Shown: piece after piece, positions 24,629 through 33,675 of the stretch
Position numbering within the stretch: the stretch's first letter is position 1
How the letters are laid out: each line of letters opens with the position of its first letter
Assembly: GCA_021817345.1 (NCBI GenBank)
Contig: JAKAVC010000075.1
Location: 1-40,720 of the forward strand
Length of the DNA: 40,720 nucleotides
Source of the DNA: Deltaproteobacteria bacterium
Lineage (GTDB): Bacteria > Desulfobacterota > Binatia > Binatales > Binataceae
Direction: 5' to 3'
Translations under genes and position numbers: made by a program
Notes under the pieces: generated by a model
What the model was told of the DNA's origin: nothing
The model's input: the letters and a program-made list of their open reading frames with translations, nothing else
Database searches by the model: none

Positions 24629-25555
24629 TCAGAGCGGCGAGCGTTCCAGCTCTTCCCGTATCGAATACATCTTCTGGCGCGCCTCGGTGATATAGGCGTC
24701 GAGGTTGCGGCGATGGTTGGCGAAGATGCCGTCGGGCGAGCCGTTCAGGACGACTACCGGAGTCATCACGGCGGCTTTGCCGAGCGCGACGGTCGCCTCG
24801 TCGAAAAGTTTTGCCAGAACCGGGTCGGCCTTTATCTGTACTGCATACTCGCGTTTGACGGCCTTCATCATGTGGTAGATGACGTACGCATAGCCCTGCG
24901 ATCGGTAGAACAGATGGTCGCAGTCCCACCATCTGATGGGGCTGCCGTCGGTGCGCGTGTCGCGATAAAGGCGCGCATGGGCGTCGCCGAGCAGATCGGT
25001 CCAGGTCTGGAACAGGCGCACGAGTTCGACGCTTCGCTGATTCAGCTCGGCTGAACTTTCTGGTGTCGCGTGCAGCCCGGCCACGTAAAGCCTGAGATGC
25101 TTGATGCCGTCCTCGTATTTCGATTCGGAAGACGGGAAGAGCCAGCGTTGCGGGTCGTAATGGAAATCGAGGTCGGCGGCCACCAGGTTGGGATCGTATT
25201 CGTTGGACGAAACCTTGGTCAGATGGTCCTTGAAGACGCGGGTGGTCTCACGCACGGCCATGATGATGCCGATCTGGCGATCGGCGTTGTTGTCGGCGGC
25301 CACCTTGGGTCCCCACAGGAAAAAATCGTTCGGACGCCATCCGAAGCCGGTATGAAGCTCGTGATCCATGATGGCGGCCAGCGTCGAGGCGAAAATCTCA
25401 CCCGGTTTGAACGGCTTGCCGGGCGGAAAATGGGCCTCGATATCGTAGCCGAGATGGTCATGGCGGATCTGTCCGAAGTGAAGCGCGAGACCGCCTCCGA
25501 TCCAGAGCACAAGAGCCGCCGAGCCGAGGACTATCGCAAGCCGTTTGCGTGACAT
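24629..25555 (-). CDS. DUF2333-like membrane-anchored protein
   Basis: A 308-residue protein with one N-terminal transmembrane helix (about 7-27) and a large probably periplasmic domain. Wording such as 'GFGWRPNDFFLWGPKVAADN' and 'RQIGIIMAVRE' followed by a helical Tyr/Trp-rich C-terminal half recalls DUF2333 proteins of Gram-negative bacteria, whose function is unknown. Assignment rests on recall of family wording. Its ATG at 25555 lies at the edge of a 450-bp gene-free stretch that must contain its promoter. Confidence 0.6.
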   Translation of the reverse strand: MSRKRLAIVLGSAALVLWIGGGLALHFGQIRHDHLGYDIEAHFPPGKPFKPGEIFASTLAAIMDHELHTGFGWRPNDFFLWGPKVAADNNADRQIGIIMAVRETTRVFKDHLTKVSSNEYDPNLVAADLDFHYDPQRWLFPSSESKYEDGIKHLRLYVAGLHATPESSAELNQRSVELVRLFQTWTDLLGDAHARLYRDTRTDGSPIRWWDCDHLFYRSQGYAYVIYHMMKAVKREYAVQIKADPVLAKLFDEATVALGKAAVMTPVVVLNGSPDGIFANHRRNLDAYITEARQKMYSIREELERSPL

Positions 25556-26005
25556 TGCAGGTTATTTTGTCGATCTCACTGCGTGGGAGTAAACGCCATC
25601 GCGGCACTGCACCCGCGCCCTACTTCGCGCGCCGCCGTACCTTCCAGTCGCGGTGTCCCGCGAATAAGTCGATGAGACTGTCGCTCTCTGCAGCAGGATT
25701 CTTCGTTTCGCTCGGTACGACGGGCCGCGCGGTTCGGTGCGCTTGGTTGTGTGGCGCCTGCTCGGATGAAGGCGCATTCTCTTCTGCCGCCTTCCTTGCG
25801 CTTTAGGTCGAGGGACCGGGGGTTGGATTGTCAGTTCTCGCCAGGCGAAGAATTTTTCTTTCGCTGATCCTCACCCCCGCCATCGGCATCCCGCGAAGCA
25901 GGTTTCGCCCAGGATCCGCTTCGACACGGCCTCTTTCCGGCGCGCGAGGAGGCAGCGACGCGCGTCAATAACTATCGTCGCTGAGCTGGTTGTCGCGCCG
26001 TTGCA
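25556..26005. other. 450-bp region without a convincing gene
   Basis: No frame here has family wording, a ribosome site and sensible composition together. At 25691-25721 the stretch CAGCAGGATTCTTCGTTTCG and the next 11 bases resembles a dispersed element I have seen between genes in many GC-rich genomes; this is pattern recognition only. The right part contains CTCACCCC wording like the repeat at 1859. The region may be decayed sequence plus the promoter of the DUF2333-like gene. Confidence 0.4.
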
Positions 26006-27346
26006 TCAGTGATACGAACTCTGCAATCGTTGCGGGACGAAGAACGAGTTGTCCACGACGCCCATGTCGATATACCAACACTCACGATCCGGCGCGTTCG
26101 GTCCCGGCATATAGATGATCGAACTCGTGTAGCTGGTCACGTCCACGTCCGCGAGCGCAAGCTGGAACATCCGCTTGTAAGGATAGACGGCAACCAGCGC
26201 TCCGGCCACCGGACGATCGCGATAGGTGTTGTAGGCGACGATCGTTTTCCATAGCTTTCCCTGACGGTCATACTGATCGGACGCCGTGATAAACCATCCT
26301 TCCGAGTCGATATAGAAGATGCGCCTTGAGATGACGAAGTTGGCGCCCGGCTTCGCGTTCGCCTCGATTATGTACAGATGGCGCATCTCCCAGTTCTCCG
26401 GGCATCCCGTAAGCCCGCCGTCCGAAGGGCAGGCCTGCTCGGGCGATCTGCGCGCGTCGACGCAGGCGAGCATATTTTTCTCGCCGAGAAACTTGTACGT
26501 GTAGTCGCCGATTCTGCCGGAGAAGCCAAAGTAGGAATCCGGATCGAGGGTCGTCACAAGCGAGGCGCTGTTCGCTGCGCTGACCCCGCCGTACGACGCG
26601 CCGCCTCCGCCGCTGAATCCCGGCAGCATCCCGATCGAGTCCGTCAGGACCGCGGGCGACTCGCGGCGCAGCCGCCGCGTCATCGGATTGAACACCCACG
26701 TGTCATCTGCGAGGTTCGGATCGATATGGCGATAGCGGATGAGTCCGAAACCGCGCATCGTGGACGGGCTCAGGAACGGATAGAAACCGAAGCGGTAGCG
26801 GATGCCGCTTGCCGCCGCGTCGGGATCGGTCGGTACCGGCGGGACCTCGATTCGGCCGATGTTGTTATAAAAGGCGAAGTGTTTGACCGTGAAGAAACTG
26901 AGCGTCCGGCCCTTCGAGGCGGCGGAATGGCTGGCCACTTCCGGGTAGCGCAGGTCAACGTCGTCGCTGTAGAGCGGGCGGAACTCGTAGTTCCACATCA
27001 CCTTGAGCGCGACCTGCGGATCGTTCGGGTCGAGCAGCGGAAACGGCAATCCCGCGGTGTAGTTGCGCAGTGAACCGTTCGGCAGGAGCCTGACCTGCGC
27101 GTGATATTTCTCGGTCGCGGCCTTGTAAGGCGGCGGCCATTCGAGCTTCTCGGTCGGCACGATGTCCAGCGTCATCCCGTGCTCGACCAGCAGGTAGTTG
27201 CCGGGGCTTAGGAGCCTCTTCACCAGCACCGCGTTGGTCATCGTGACGACGTCGCCGGGTTTGACCTGGGCGCGGACGGGGCCGCTCGTGAGAATCGCAA
27301 TGGTAAGAACGAGGATCGTGAGCACGGGGATTCGTATTACCCGCAC
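26006..27346 (-). CDS. DUF1329 family exported protein
   Basis: A 446-residue protein with a Sec signal peptide (about 1-27, ending 'GPVRAQ'). Family wording includes 'FPLLDPNDPQVALKVMWNYE', 'WVFNPMTRRLRRESPA' and 'EMRHLYIIEANAK', typical of DUF1329 proteins, outer-membrane-associated and often encoded near lipid, sterol or hydrocarbon uptake genes. The precise function is unknown. The start is a GTG at 27346 because AAGGAGG lies 5 bases upstream and the signal peptide then begins directly; the ATG 28 codons earlier would bury the signal. The usual DUF1302 partner is not seen beside it. Confidence 0.85.
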   Translation of the reverse strand: MRVIRIPVLTILVLTIAILTSGPVRAQVKPGDVVTMTNAVLVKRLLSPGNYLLVEHGMTLDIVPTEKLEWPPPYKAATEKYHAQVRLLPNGSLRNYTAGLPFPLLDPNDPQVALKVMWNYEFRPLYSDDVDLRYPEVASHSAASKGRTLSFFTVKHFAFYNNIGRIEVPPVPTDPDAAASGIRYRFGFYPFLSPSTMRGFGLIRYRHIDPNLADDTWVFNPMTRRLRRESPAVLTDSIGMLPGFSGGGGASYGGVSAANSASLVTTLDPDSYFGFSGRIGDYTYKFLGEKNMLACVDARRSPEQACPSDGGLTGCPENWEMRHLYIIEANAKPGANFVISRRIFYIDSEGWFITASDQYDRQGKLWKTIVAYNTYRDRPVAGALVAVYPYKRMFQLALADVDVTSYTSSIIYMPGPNAPDRECWYIDMGVVDNSFFVPQRLQSSYH

Positions 27347-27375
27347 GAGAGCCTCCTTATCGGCGCCGGAAAGCT

Positions 27376-27388
27376 GTTGCGGCGCAAC
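27376..27388. promoter_or_regulatory. Perfect palindrome in the DUF1329 gene leader
   Basis: GTTGCGGCGCAAC is a perfect 6+1+6 inverted repeat between the candidate promoter and the ribosome site of the DUF1329 gene. It could be an operator placed as a roadblock, or chance in GC-rich DNA. Confidence 0.3.
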
Positions 27389-27400
27389 GCAACTCGAATC

Positions 27401-27430
27401 CGTATCCAATATCATTAGTATGCTTGTCAA
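27401..27430 (-). promoter_or_regulatory. Candidate sigma-70 promoter for the DUF1329 gene
   Basis: On the minus strand a perfect TTGACA (27425-27430) is followed after 18 bases by GATACG (27401-27406). The resulting leader is about 48 bases. The -10 box is poor. Confidence 0.4.
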
Positions 27431-27533
27431 ATCCGGCCGCGCGGGCTAATGGCTTGCCCGCGCCCAATTAAATCTCCCTCGATTCGCTGGTTCGAGATAC
27501 GCAACCGGCTTATGCTCTCCGGTGGGGCCACTG

Positions 27534-27803
27534 ATGGGATCACGGATCGTAGCGATAGTTTCGCTCGCGACGGCGCCTGGCGCGTCGATTGCCAGTGCGG
27601 CCGCAAAACCGGACGGCGGCGCGCAAGCGGATAGTTCCGCCGCGCCCGAGCCTGCTTGCCCGACGCGCCGCGCGGGCCGATTCGGCGTTCCCGATGCGAC
27701 GATGACCGCGACGCATGGTCTGCCGATGGCGGCACATCGTGTCGGCTGGATGGTCCACGTGCATCCGTGGGCGAAGACTCCCGCGCAAACCTTGGCGCAC
27801 TGA
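27534..27803 (+). CDS. Possible small exported protein, doubtful
   Basis: An 89-residue frame starting MGSRIVAIVSLATAPGASIA, which looks like a Sec signal peptide with cleavage around residue 23. A GGTGGGG stretch lies about six bases before the ATG. The mature part is Ala/Pro-rich and ends in a His-rich tail, 'AAHRVGWMVHVHPWAKTP'; I do not recognise it. It lies 45 bp upstream of the ABC ATPase gene and on the same strand. The region 27347-27533 otherwise holds only the divergent DUF1329 promoter. In such GC-rich DNA a frame of this size can arise by chance. Confidence 0.28.
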   Translation: MGSRIVAIVSLATAPGASIASAAAKPDGGAQADSSAAPEPACPTRRAGRFGVPDATMTATHGLPMAAHRVGWMVHVHPWAKTPAQTLAH

Positions 27804-27848
27804 GGAACCCGACTGGCTGCGAATCTCCAGAGCGCGGCGAAGCCCGCG

Positions 27849-28790
27849 ATGACGAATGCGCATGCGGCCTTGGCGCCCGCGGCGGTCGAACTCGTCTCGG
27901 TCAGCAAATCCTACGACGCTGTCGCCGCGGTAAAGGAGCTTTCCTTCGCGATCGCGCGCGGACAGATTTTCGGACTGCTCGGGCCCAACGGCGCGGGCAA
28001 GACCAGCACGCTTCGGATGATGGTCGGAATAACCATGCCCGACGGCGGGGAAGTGCGGCTCTTCGGCGAGCCTTTCGACCGGCGCAATCTCGCGCGGGTC
28101 GGCTATCTGCCCGAGGAGCGCGGCCTTTACCGCCGGATGACGGCGCTCGCCAACCTGGTTTTCCTCGGACAACTGAACGGGCTTGGCGCGCGCGAGGCCC
28201 GCTCCCGCGCGAGGGCGTGGGCCGAGAGGCTCGGACTGGCGGACTGGATGGAACGCAAGGTCGAAGAACTGTCCAAGGGGATGCAGCAGAAGGTGCAGTT
28301 TATCGCCGCAGTGCTCCATGAGCCCGACCTGCTCATCATGGACGAGCCGTTCGCCGGGCTCGACCCGGTCAACACCGTGCAACTCAAGGACGTGCTGCTC
28401 GAACTCAAGAACTCAGGCCGCGCGATCCTCTTCTCGACCCATCGGATGGAGCAGGTCGAGAAGCTCTCGGACGCGATCTGCCTGCTCGACCGCGGACGCG
28501 CGGTGCTGTCGGGAAGCCTGCGCGAGATCAAGGCGCGCTACGGCAAGCGCTTCGTGCAAATCGAGTACGAGGGCGACGGACGCCTGCTTGTAGCGCATCC
28601 GATGGTCGAATCGGCGGCGGACTACGGAAATTACGCCGAGGTTCGCCTCAAGCCGGGCGCCGACTCGCAGGAGCTGCTGCGCGAAATTGCGGCGCGGCTT
28701 CGGATCTCGCGGTTCGAGGTGATGGAGCCGTCACTTGAACATATTTTCATCGACGCAGTGACGAAAGGCGATGGCAACGCACGGGCTTAG
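27849..28790 (+). CDS. ABC transporter ATP-binding protein, NatA-like
   Basis: A 313-residue ATPase with Walker A 'GPNGAGKT' (45-52), signature 'LSKGMQQK' (141-148), Walker B and D-loop 'LLIMDEPFAGLDP' (161-173) and the H-loop 'FSTHRMEQ'. A C-terminal domain after about residue 220 resembles the DUF4162 tail of ABC-2 exporter ATPases. It energises the permease encoded by the next gene, whose start it overlaps by 20 bp. The cargo is unknown; NatA-type systems export Na+, drugs or other compounds. Confidence 0.92.
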   Translation: MTNAHAALAPAAVELVSVSKSYDAVAAVKELSFAIARGQIFGLLGPNGAGKTSTLRMMVGITMPDGGEVRLFGEPFDRRNLARVGYLPEERGLYRRMTALANLVFLGQLNGLGAREARSRARAWAERLGLADWMERKVEELSKGMQQKVQFIAAVLHEPDLLIMDEPFAGLDPVNTVQLKDVLLELKNSGRAILFSTHRMEQVEKLSDAICLLDRGRAVLSGSLREIKARYGKRFVQIEYEGDGRLLVAHPMVESAADYGNYAEVRLKPGADSQELLREIAARLRISRFEVMEPSLEHIFIDAVTKGDGNARA

Positions 28791-30024
28791 AAACACCTGG
28801 CTCGTGCTGAGGCGCGAGTACCTGGAGCGCGTCTGCTCGCGCTCCTTCGTCCTGACGACACTCCTGATGCCGGCGTTCCTGCTGGGAACGATCCTGCTGC
28901 CGGCGGTCCTGTCCGGGCAGAGCGGCTCGCAGGCGCGCAGAGTGGCGATTGTTTCGCCCGACGAGGCGTTCGGAAAATCGGTGCGCGATCGGCTCTGGCT
29001 GGAGAGCAACGGAACCTACCTCGGGCGGGTCGAAACCGATACCTCGGCCGCCGAGCGCGCGCGGCTCACCGGCGAACTGCGCGCCGGAAAGCTCGACGCC
29101 TACGTGTGGCTCGGCCCCGAGGCGCTTGAGCACGGCGATATCGGCTATTTCACCAACAGCCCGAGCGATTTTATCGGCGCGGGCCTGATGCGCGACGCGG
29201 TTACCTACGCGATTCGGCGCCGCCGTCTTATCGCGCGCGGAGTTTCGCCCGAGCAGGCCGACTCGATGCTGGCGACGGTCAGGCTGCGCACGGTCAATGT
29301 CGGCGCGTCGGGCGGCGCCCAGAGCGACGTGCTGGGCGGGATGATTGCCGCGTTCGGGCTCGTGTTCCTGATGTTCATCACGCTGCTCTCGTACGGCGTG
29401 ATGGTGATGCGGTCGGTGATGGAGGAAAAAGGCTCGCGCATCGTCGAAGTGCTGCTGTGCTCGCTCACGTCGAACGAGTTGATGGCTGGAAAGATAATCG
29501 GGACGGGCGCGGTCGGGCTTACCCAGGCCGCCGTGTGGACGGTGATGATCGTGGTGGCGATGCCGTTCCTTGCGGCGGCGCTCCACGTCGGCGCGGTGCA
29601 TCTGGCGACCTCGTGGTTCGTGTACTTCGCGGTGTTCTATGTGCTGGGCTTTCTGCTTTACGCCGCGATGTTTGCCGCGGTGGGAGCCGCGTTCGAGTCG
29701 ATGGAGGACGCGCAGCAGTGGAACATGGTGATCATTTCGCCGCTTATCGCCGCGACCGTCCTGATGGGACCGGGGGTGACCTCGCCGGATACGCCGGTGA
29801 CGGTCGCGGCCTCGATGGTGCCGTTGTGCTCGCCGCTGCTGATGTACACGAGGATCGTCTCGGGAAATCCGCCGGCGTGGCAGATAGGGCTTTCGATCGC
29901 GATCCTGGTGGGAACGATCTGGTTCGCGATGCGGCTTTGCGGGCGAATCTACCGGGTCGGTATATTGATGTACGGCAAGCGGGTCCGGTTCGGCGAAATC
30001 GTCAAGTGGCTGCGCTACACCTGA
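28771..30024 (+). CDS. ABC-2 type permease, NatB-like
   Basis: A 417-residue membrane protein with one N-terminal helix (about 28-48), an extracytoplasmic domain of about 130 residues, and five helices in the C-terminal half (from about 188). This layout is that of NatB/ABC-2 (CcmB-distant) permeases. The motif 'VMEEKGSRIVEVLLCSLTS', followed by 'ELMAGKIIG', is the conserved cytoplasmic coupling segment of the family. It overlaps the ATPase gene, so a two-gene exporter operon is likely. A GC-rich hairpin lies 116 bp after its stop. Confidence 0.9.
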   Translation: MATHGLRNTWLVLRREYLERVCSRSFVLTTLLMPAFLLGTILLPAVLSGQSGSQARRVAIVSPDEAFGKSVRDRLWLESNGTYLGRVETDTSAAERARLTGELRAGKLDAYVWLGPEALEHGDIGYFTNSPSDFIGAGLMRDAVTYAIRRRRLIARGVSPEQADSMLATVRLRTVNVGASGGAQSDVLGGMIAAFGLVFLMFITLLSYGVMVMRSVMEEKGSRIVEVLLCSLTSNELMAGKIIGTGAVGLTQAAVWTVMIVVAMPFLAAALHVGAVHLATSWFVYFAVFYVLGFLLYAAMFAAVGAAFESMEDAQQWNMVIISPLIAATVLMGPGVTSPDTPVTVAASMVPLCSPLLMYTRIVSGNPPAWQIGLSIAILVGTIWFAMRLCGRIYRVGILMYGKRVRFGEIVKWLRYT

Positions 30025-30140
30025 ACGGGGCGCGCCGCGGCGAGCCTTATGGCGGATGGCTCGAACGCTGCGAGGCGAGCGGTGCAAAGAAAACGAGGCG
30101 AAACTTCACATCGCGAAAAATCGTTGCTATTTAAACCACG

Positions 30141-30165
30141 CCGGGCGACGACGGTCGCCGCCCGG
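30141..30165 (+). terminator. Hairpin after the ABC exporter operon
   Basis: CCGGGCG (30141-30147) pairs with CGCCCGG (30159-30165); the interior can extend pairing in an alternative register. No T-run follows, so it may be a factor-dependent end or pause. It separates the exporter operon from the TCA operon promoter. Confidence 0.35.
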
Positions 30166-30183
30166 AGACCTTGGCAGTTAAGA

Positions 30184-30213
30184 TTGCCTGATTAGCTGGC
30201 TTTCGATTATAAG
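30184..30213 (+). promoter_or_regulatory. Candidate sigma-70 promoter of the TCA operon
   Basis: TTGCCT (30184-30189) and TATAAG (30208-30213) are spaced 18 bases apart in an AT-richer patch, giving a leader of about 37 bases before the mdh GTG. Confidence 0.45.
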
Positions 30214-30256
30214 CTAGACTTCAAGATCGCCGCGATCCTGAAGGCCGGAGAGTACC

Positions 30257-31195
30257 GTGGCAAGGAAAAAGATCGCATTTATTGGTTCGGGTAATGTGGG
30301 CGCGACCTGCGCCCATCTGTGTTTTCTAAACGGCCTTGGCGACATCGTCCTGTACGACATTATCGACGGCCTGCCCCAGGGCAAGGCGCTCGACATGCTG
30401 GAGTCCGCGCCGGTCGTGAGTATCGACGCCAGCGTCGTCGGCACCACGGATATCCGCGGGATCGAAGGCGCCGACTGCTGCGTGGTTACCTCGGGCTCGC
30501 CGCGAAAGCCCGGGATGAGCCGCGACGACCTGCTGAAGATCAACGCGAAGGTGATGAACGACGTGGGCACCGCAATCAAGAACCACGCGCCCAACGCCTT
30601 CGTGATCGTCGTGACGAATCCGCTCGACGCGATGGTGACGCAGATGAAGCGCGTCACCGGATTTCCCAAGAATCGCGTGGCCGGCCAGGCCGGAGTGCTC
30701 GACTCCGCGCGCTATCGCACTTTTCTCGCCGCCGAGCTTGGAGTTTCGGTCCAGAGCGTGCAGGCTATGGTGCTCGGCGGGCACGGCGACGACATGGTGC
30801 CGGTGCGCAGCTACACGACGGTCGCGGGAGTCCCGATCGAGCGTTTTGTCGCGCCCGCGCGGCTTGACGAGATCGAGGATCGGACCCGCAAGGGTGGCGG
30901 CGAGATCGTCAACCTGATGAAGACCTCGTCCTATTACGCGGCCGGCACTGCGGCGTATAAGATGGTCGAGGCTTACATGCGCGACAGCAAGGAAGTGCTG
31001 CCGTGCGCCGCCTACCTCGAGGGCGAGTACGGAGTGAGCGGGCTTTATGCCGGAGTGCCGGTGATTGTCGGCTCGGGAGGGGTCGAGCGGATCGTCGAGA
31101 TCGCGCTCACCGAGGCGGAAAAAAAGGCTTTCGCTAGTTCGGTCGCACACGTGCGCGAACTGGTCGAGGCGATGGACAAGGTTCTCGCGGCTTAG
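30257..31195 (+). CDS. mdh: Malate dehydrogenase, LDH-like type
   Basis: A 312-residue NAD-dependent enzyme interconverting malate and oxaloacetate. It has the Rossmann motif 'GSGNVG' (10-15), Asp34 for NAD preference, the mobile-loop Arg83 and Arg89 in '[11 protein letters not shown]' (Arg at the specificity position marks malate rather than lactate), Arg152, and the catalytic His176 in 'GGHGDD'. The start is a GTG after GGAGAG. It heads the block mdh-sdhCAB-sucCD-ndk, so oxaloacetate formation is co-expressed with succinate oxidation and succinyl-CoA synthesis. Confidence 0.95.
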   Translation: MARKKIAFIGSGNVGATCAHLCFLNGLGDIVLYDIIDGLPQGKALDMLESAPVVSIDASVVGTTDIRGIEGADCCVVTSGSPRKPGMSRDDLLKINAKVMNDVGTAIKNHAPNAFVIVVTNPLDAMVTQMKRVTGFPKNRVAGQAGVLDSARYRTFLAAELGVSVQSVQAMVLGGHGDDMVPVRSYTTVAGVPIERFVAPARLDEIEDRTRKGGGEIVNLMKTSSYYAAGTAAYKMVEAYMRDSKEVLPCAAYLEGEYGVSGLYAGVPVIVGSGGVERIVEIALTEAEKKAFASSVAHVRELVEAMDKVLAA

Positions 31196-31224
31196 AACCA
31201 AAGGCGAAAGGCTGGGAACAGGCT

Positions 31225-31890
31225 ATGGCTGACGAATATGCGGCGGCGGTCGCGGCGCCGCGGTTAACGGCCGCGGACGAGCGCCACTGGCTGTTGCGCC
31301 GGATTCATTCGCTGAGCGGGATCGTCCCGATCGGCGGCTTCTTGTTCTTCCATCTGTTCGAGAATTCGTACGTGCTGCGCGGCGGCGCGCTCTGGTGGAA
31401 GGAAACCGAGTTCACGCGCACGCTGCCGCTGGAGATTGTGATTGAGGCGGTCGTGCTGTGGATTCCGATCCTTTACCACGCGATCTACGGCCTGGTGATT
31501 ACCGTCACCTCCGAGCCGAACGTGACAGCCTATCCTTACCCGCGCAACCTGCAGTACACGCTGCAGAGGATCACGGGCGCGCTCGCGCTGCTGTTCATCC
31601 TGTTTCACGTGCTGACGACGCGGGCCTGGTTCTACATGACCGGGATCGAGACCAACTACGCGCGGATGCACGCCTTCATGATGAATCCCGTCATCCTGAC
31701 GGTCTATATCGTCGGCGTGCTGGCCTGCGTTTACCATCTGTGCAACGGCATATTCACGTTCTGCATCACCTGGGGCCTTACGGTCGGACCGCGGTCGCAG
31801 GCGATGGTAAACCGGGCGTGCATGGCGCTGTTCGTTATACTGGCGATTGTGAGCGTGGCGACGCTGATCGCGTTCCGCGCGCCTGCGTAG
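31225..31890 (+). CDS. sdhC: Succinate dehydrogenase cytochrome b subunit, diheme B-type
   Basis: A 221-residue membrane protein with five hydrophobic helices, the Bacillus/Wolinella-type single-subunit anchor rather than the E. coli SdhC/SdhD pair. His residues at helix positions, His28 in 'RRIHSLSG', His43 in 'FFHLFENS', and later ones in 'ILYHAIYGL', 'LFHVLTTRAW', 'MHAFMM' and 'VYHLCNG', are enough to ligate two b hemes. It anchors SdhAB to the membrane and passes electrons to quinone. B-type anchors can make succinate oxidation by menaquinone depend on membrane potential. It is 9 bp before sdhA. Confidence 0.93.
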   Translation: MADEYAAAVAAPRLTAADERHWLLRRIHSLSGIVPIGGFLFFHLFENSYVLRGGALWWKETEFTRTLPLEIVIEAVVLWIPILYHAIYGLVITVTSEPNVTAYPYPRNLQYTLQRITGALALLFILFHVLTTRAWFYMTGIETNYARMHAFMMNPVILTVYIVGVLACVYHLCNGIFTFCITWGLTVGPRSQAMVNRACMALFVILAIVSVATLIAFRAPA

Positions 31891-31899
31891 GAGAGGATC

Positions 31900-33657
31900 A
31901 TGCCGGGACATCATATCGTCGTTGGCGGCGGACTCGCGGGACTGATGACCGCGATGAAGCTGGCCGAGCAGGGGGAACATGTGGACCTCTTCTCGATCGT
32001 GCCGGTCAAGCGCTCGCATTCGGTGTGCGCGCAGGGCGGTATCAATGGTGCGGTCAACACCAAGGGCGAAGGCGATTCGCCCTGGATTCATTTCGACGAC
32101 ACCATCTACGGCGGCGACTTTTTGGCCCATCAGCCGCCCGTCAAGGGGATGTGCGAGGCCGCGCCGGGGATCATCTACCTGTTCGATCGAATGGGCGTGA
32201 TGTTCAATCGCACGCCCGAAGGACTGATCGACTTCCGCCGTTTCGGCGGCACCAAGCATCATCGCACCGCCTTTGCCGGCGCGACCACCGGACAGCAGCT
32301 CCTGTACGCGCTCGACGAGCAGGTGCGCCGCTATGAAGTCGACGGCCTGGTCAGGAAGTTCGAGGCCTGGGAGATGCTGAGCATCGTCCAGGACGAATCG
32401 GGCGACTGCAAGGGCATCTGCGCGATCGACACGCGCTCGCTTGAGATTCGCGCTTTTCCCGCAGACAGCGTGATGATCGCGAGCGGCGGGCCGGGGCTGG
32501 TCTTCGGACGCTCGACCCAGTCTCTGGTCAACACCGGCTCGGCGGCGAGCGCCTGCTATCAGCAGGGCGCAACCTACGCCAACGGCGAGTTCATCCAGGT
32601 GCATCCGACCGCGGTGCCGGGCGAGGACAAGAACCGGCTGATTTCCGAATCGATTCGCGGCGAAGGCGGGCGCGTGTGGACCTATCGCGACGGCAAGCCC
32701 TGGTACTTCCTCGAGGAGATGTATCCGGCCTACGGAAACCTGGTCCCGCGCGATATCGCAACTCGCGCCATCCACAAGGTCGTCTATGAGATGGGCCTTG
32801 GCGTGGACGGCCAGCCGCTCGTCTATCTTGACGTAAGCCATCTCGATCCCGAGCTGCTCAATCGCAAGGTCGCGGGCGTGCTCGAGATCTACGAGAAGTT
32901 CGTCGGCCAGGACCCGCGCAAGGTGCCGATGAAAATCTTCCCGTCGATGCACTACTCGATGGGCGGGCTGTGGGTCGATTACACCCAGCACACCACTATC
33001 AAGGGGCTGTTCGCCGCGGGCGAATGCGAATTCCAGTATCACGGGGCGAACCGCCTCGGCGCGAACTCGCTGCTCTCGTGCATCTACGGCGGGATGATCG
33101 GCGCGCCGAACATGATCGAGTACGCCAAGGCGCATCCGAGCGGCGCCGCGTCGCGTATCTACGACCAGGAAGTCCAGCGCCAGCGCGAGATGTTCGACAA
33201 GATTTTCCGCATGGACGGCCCGGAGAACGTCTTCGGCATCTGGCGCGAGCTTGGCGACACGATGACCGAGAACGTGACGGTCGTGCGTTACAACGACAAG
33301 TTGAAGGCGACCGACAACAAGCTGCTCGAATTCAAGGACCGATGGGCGCGAATCGGGCTGAGCGACCGCGGCAAATGGGCCAACCAGGAGGCGCTGTTCG
33401 TGCGCCAGCTCTGGAACATGCTCGAAATCGCCCGCCCGATCACGCTCGGCGCGCTCAATCGCAACGAGTCGCGCGGCGCGCATTACAAGCCCGAGTTTCC
33501 CAACCGCGACGACGAGAACTTCCTTAAATCCACGCTCGCGCATTGGTCGTCCGACGGGCCGCGCTTCAGCTTCGAGCCGATCGATGTGAGCCTGATGAAA
33601 CCGCGCCCGCGCCGCTACGACGTGGACAGCCATGCAACCCAAAGCAAGGCCGCCTAG
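31900..33657 (+). CDS. sdhA: Succinate dehydrogenase/fumarate reductase flavoprotein subunit
   Basis: A 585-residue FAD enzyme oxidising succinate to fumarate. The N-terminal FAD-binding 'VVGGGLAGLMTA', the 'HSVCAQGGINGA' region with the flavin-adjacent site, 'FRRFGGTKHHRTAFAGATTG' and the late 'GLFAAGECEFQYHGANRLGA' are all present. The short C-terminal part and the wording match the B-type enzymes that partner with a five-helix SdhC. The start has GGAGAGGA just upstream. It lies between sdhC and sdhB. Confidence 0.96.
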   Translation: MPGHHIVVGGGLAGLMTAMKLAEQGEHVDLFSIVPVKRSHSVCAQGGINGAVNTKGEGDSPWIHFDDTIYGGDFLAHQPPVKGMCEAAPGIIYLFDRMGVMFNRTPEGLIDFRRFGGTKHHRTAFAGATTGQQLLYALDEQVRRYEVDGLVRKFEAWEMLSIVQDESGDCKGICAIDTRSLEIRAFPADSVMIASGGPGLVFGRSTQSLVNTGSAASACYQQGATYANGEFIQVHPTAVPGEDKNRLISESIRGEGGRVWTYRDGKPWYFLEEMYPAYGNLVPRDIATRAIHKVVYEMGLGVDGQPLVYLDVSHLDPELLNRKVAGVLEIYEKFVGQDPRKVPMKIFPSMHYSMGGLWVDYTQHTTIKGLFAAGECEFQYHGANRLGANSLLSCIYGGMIGAPNMIEYAKAHPSGAASRIYDQEVQRQREMFDKIFRMDGPENVFGIWRELGDTMTENVTVVRYNDKLKATDNKLLEFKDRWARIGLSDRGKWANQEALFVRQLWNMLEIARPITLGALNRNESRGAHYKPEFPNRDDENFLKSTLAHWSSDGPRFSFEPIDVSLMKPRPRRYDVDSHATQSKAA

Positions 33658-33675
33658 TAAAGGGAGAGGATTTCC

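Noticed and set aside
25965-26006. A 13-residue frame whose ATG overlaps the DUF1329 stop codon
   Set aside because: Too short to support as a gene. It may be the vestige of a lost downstream partner, but nothing else in frame supports this.
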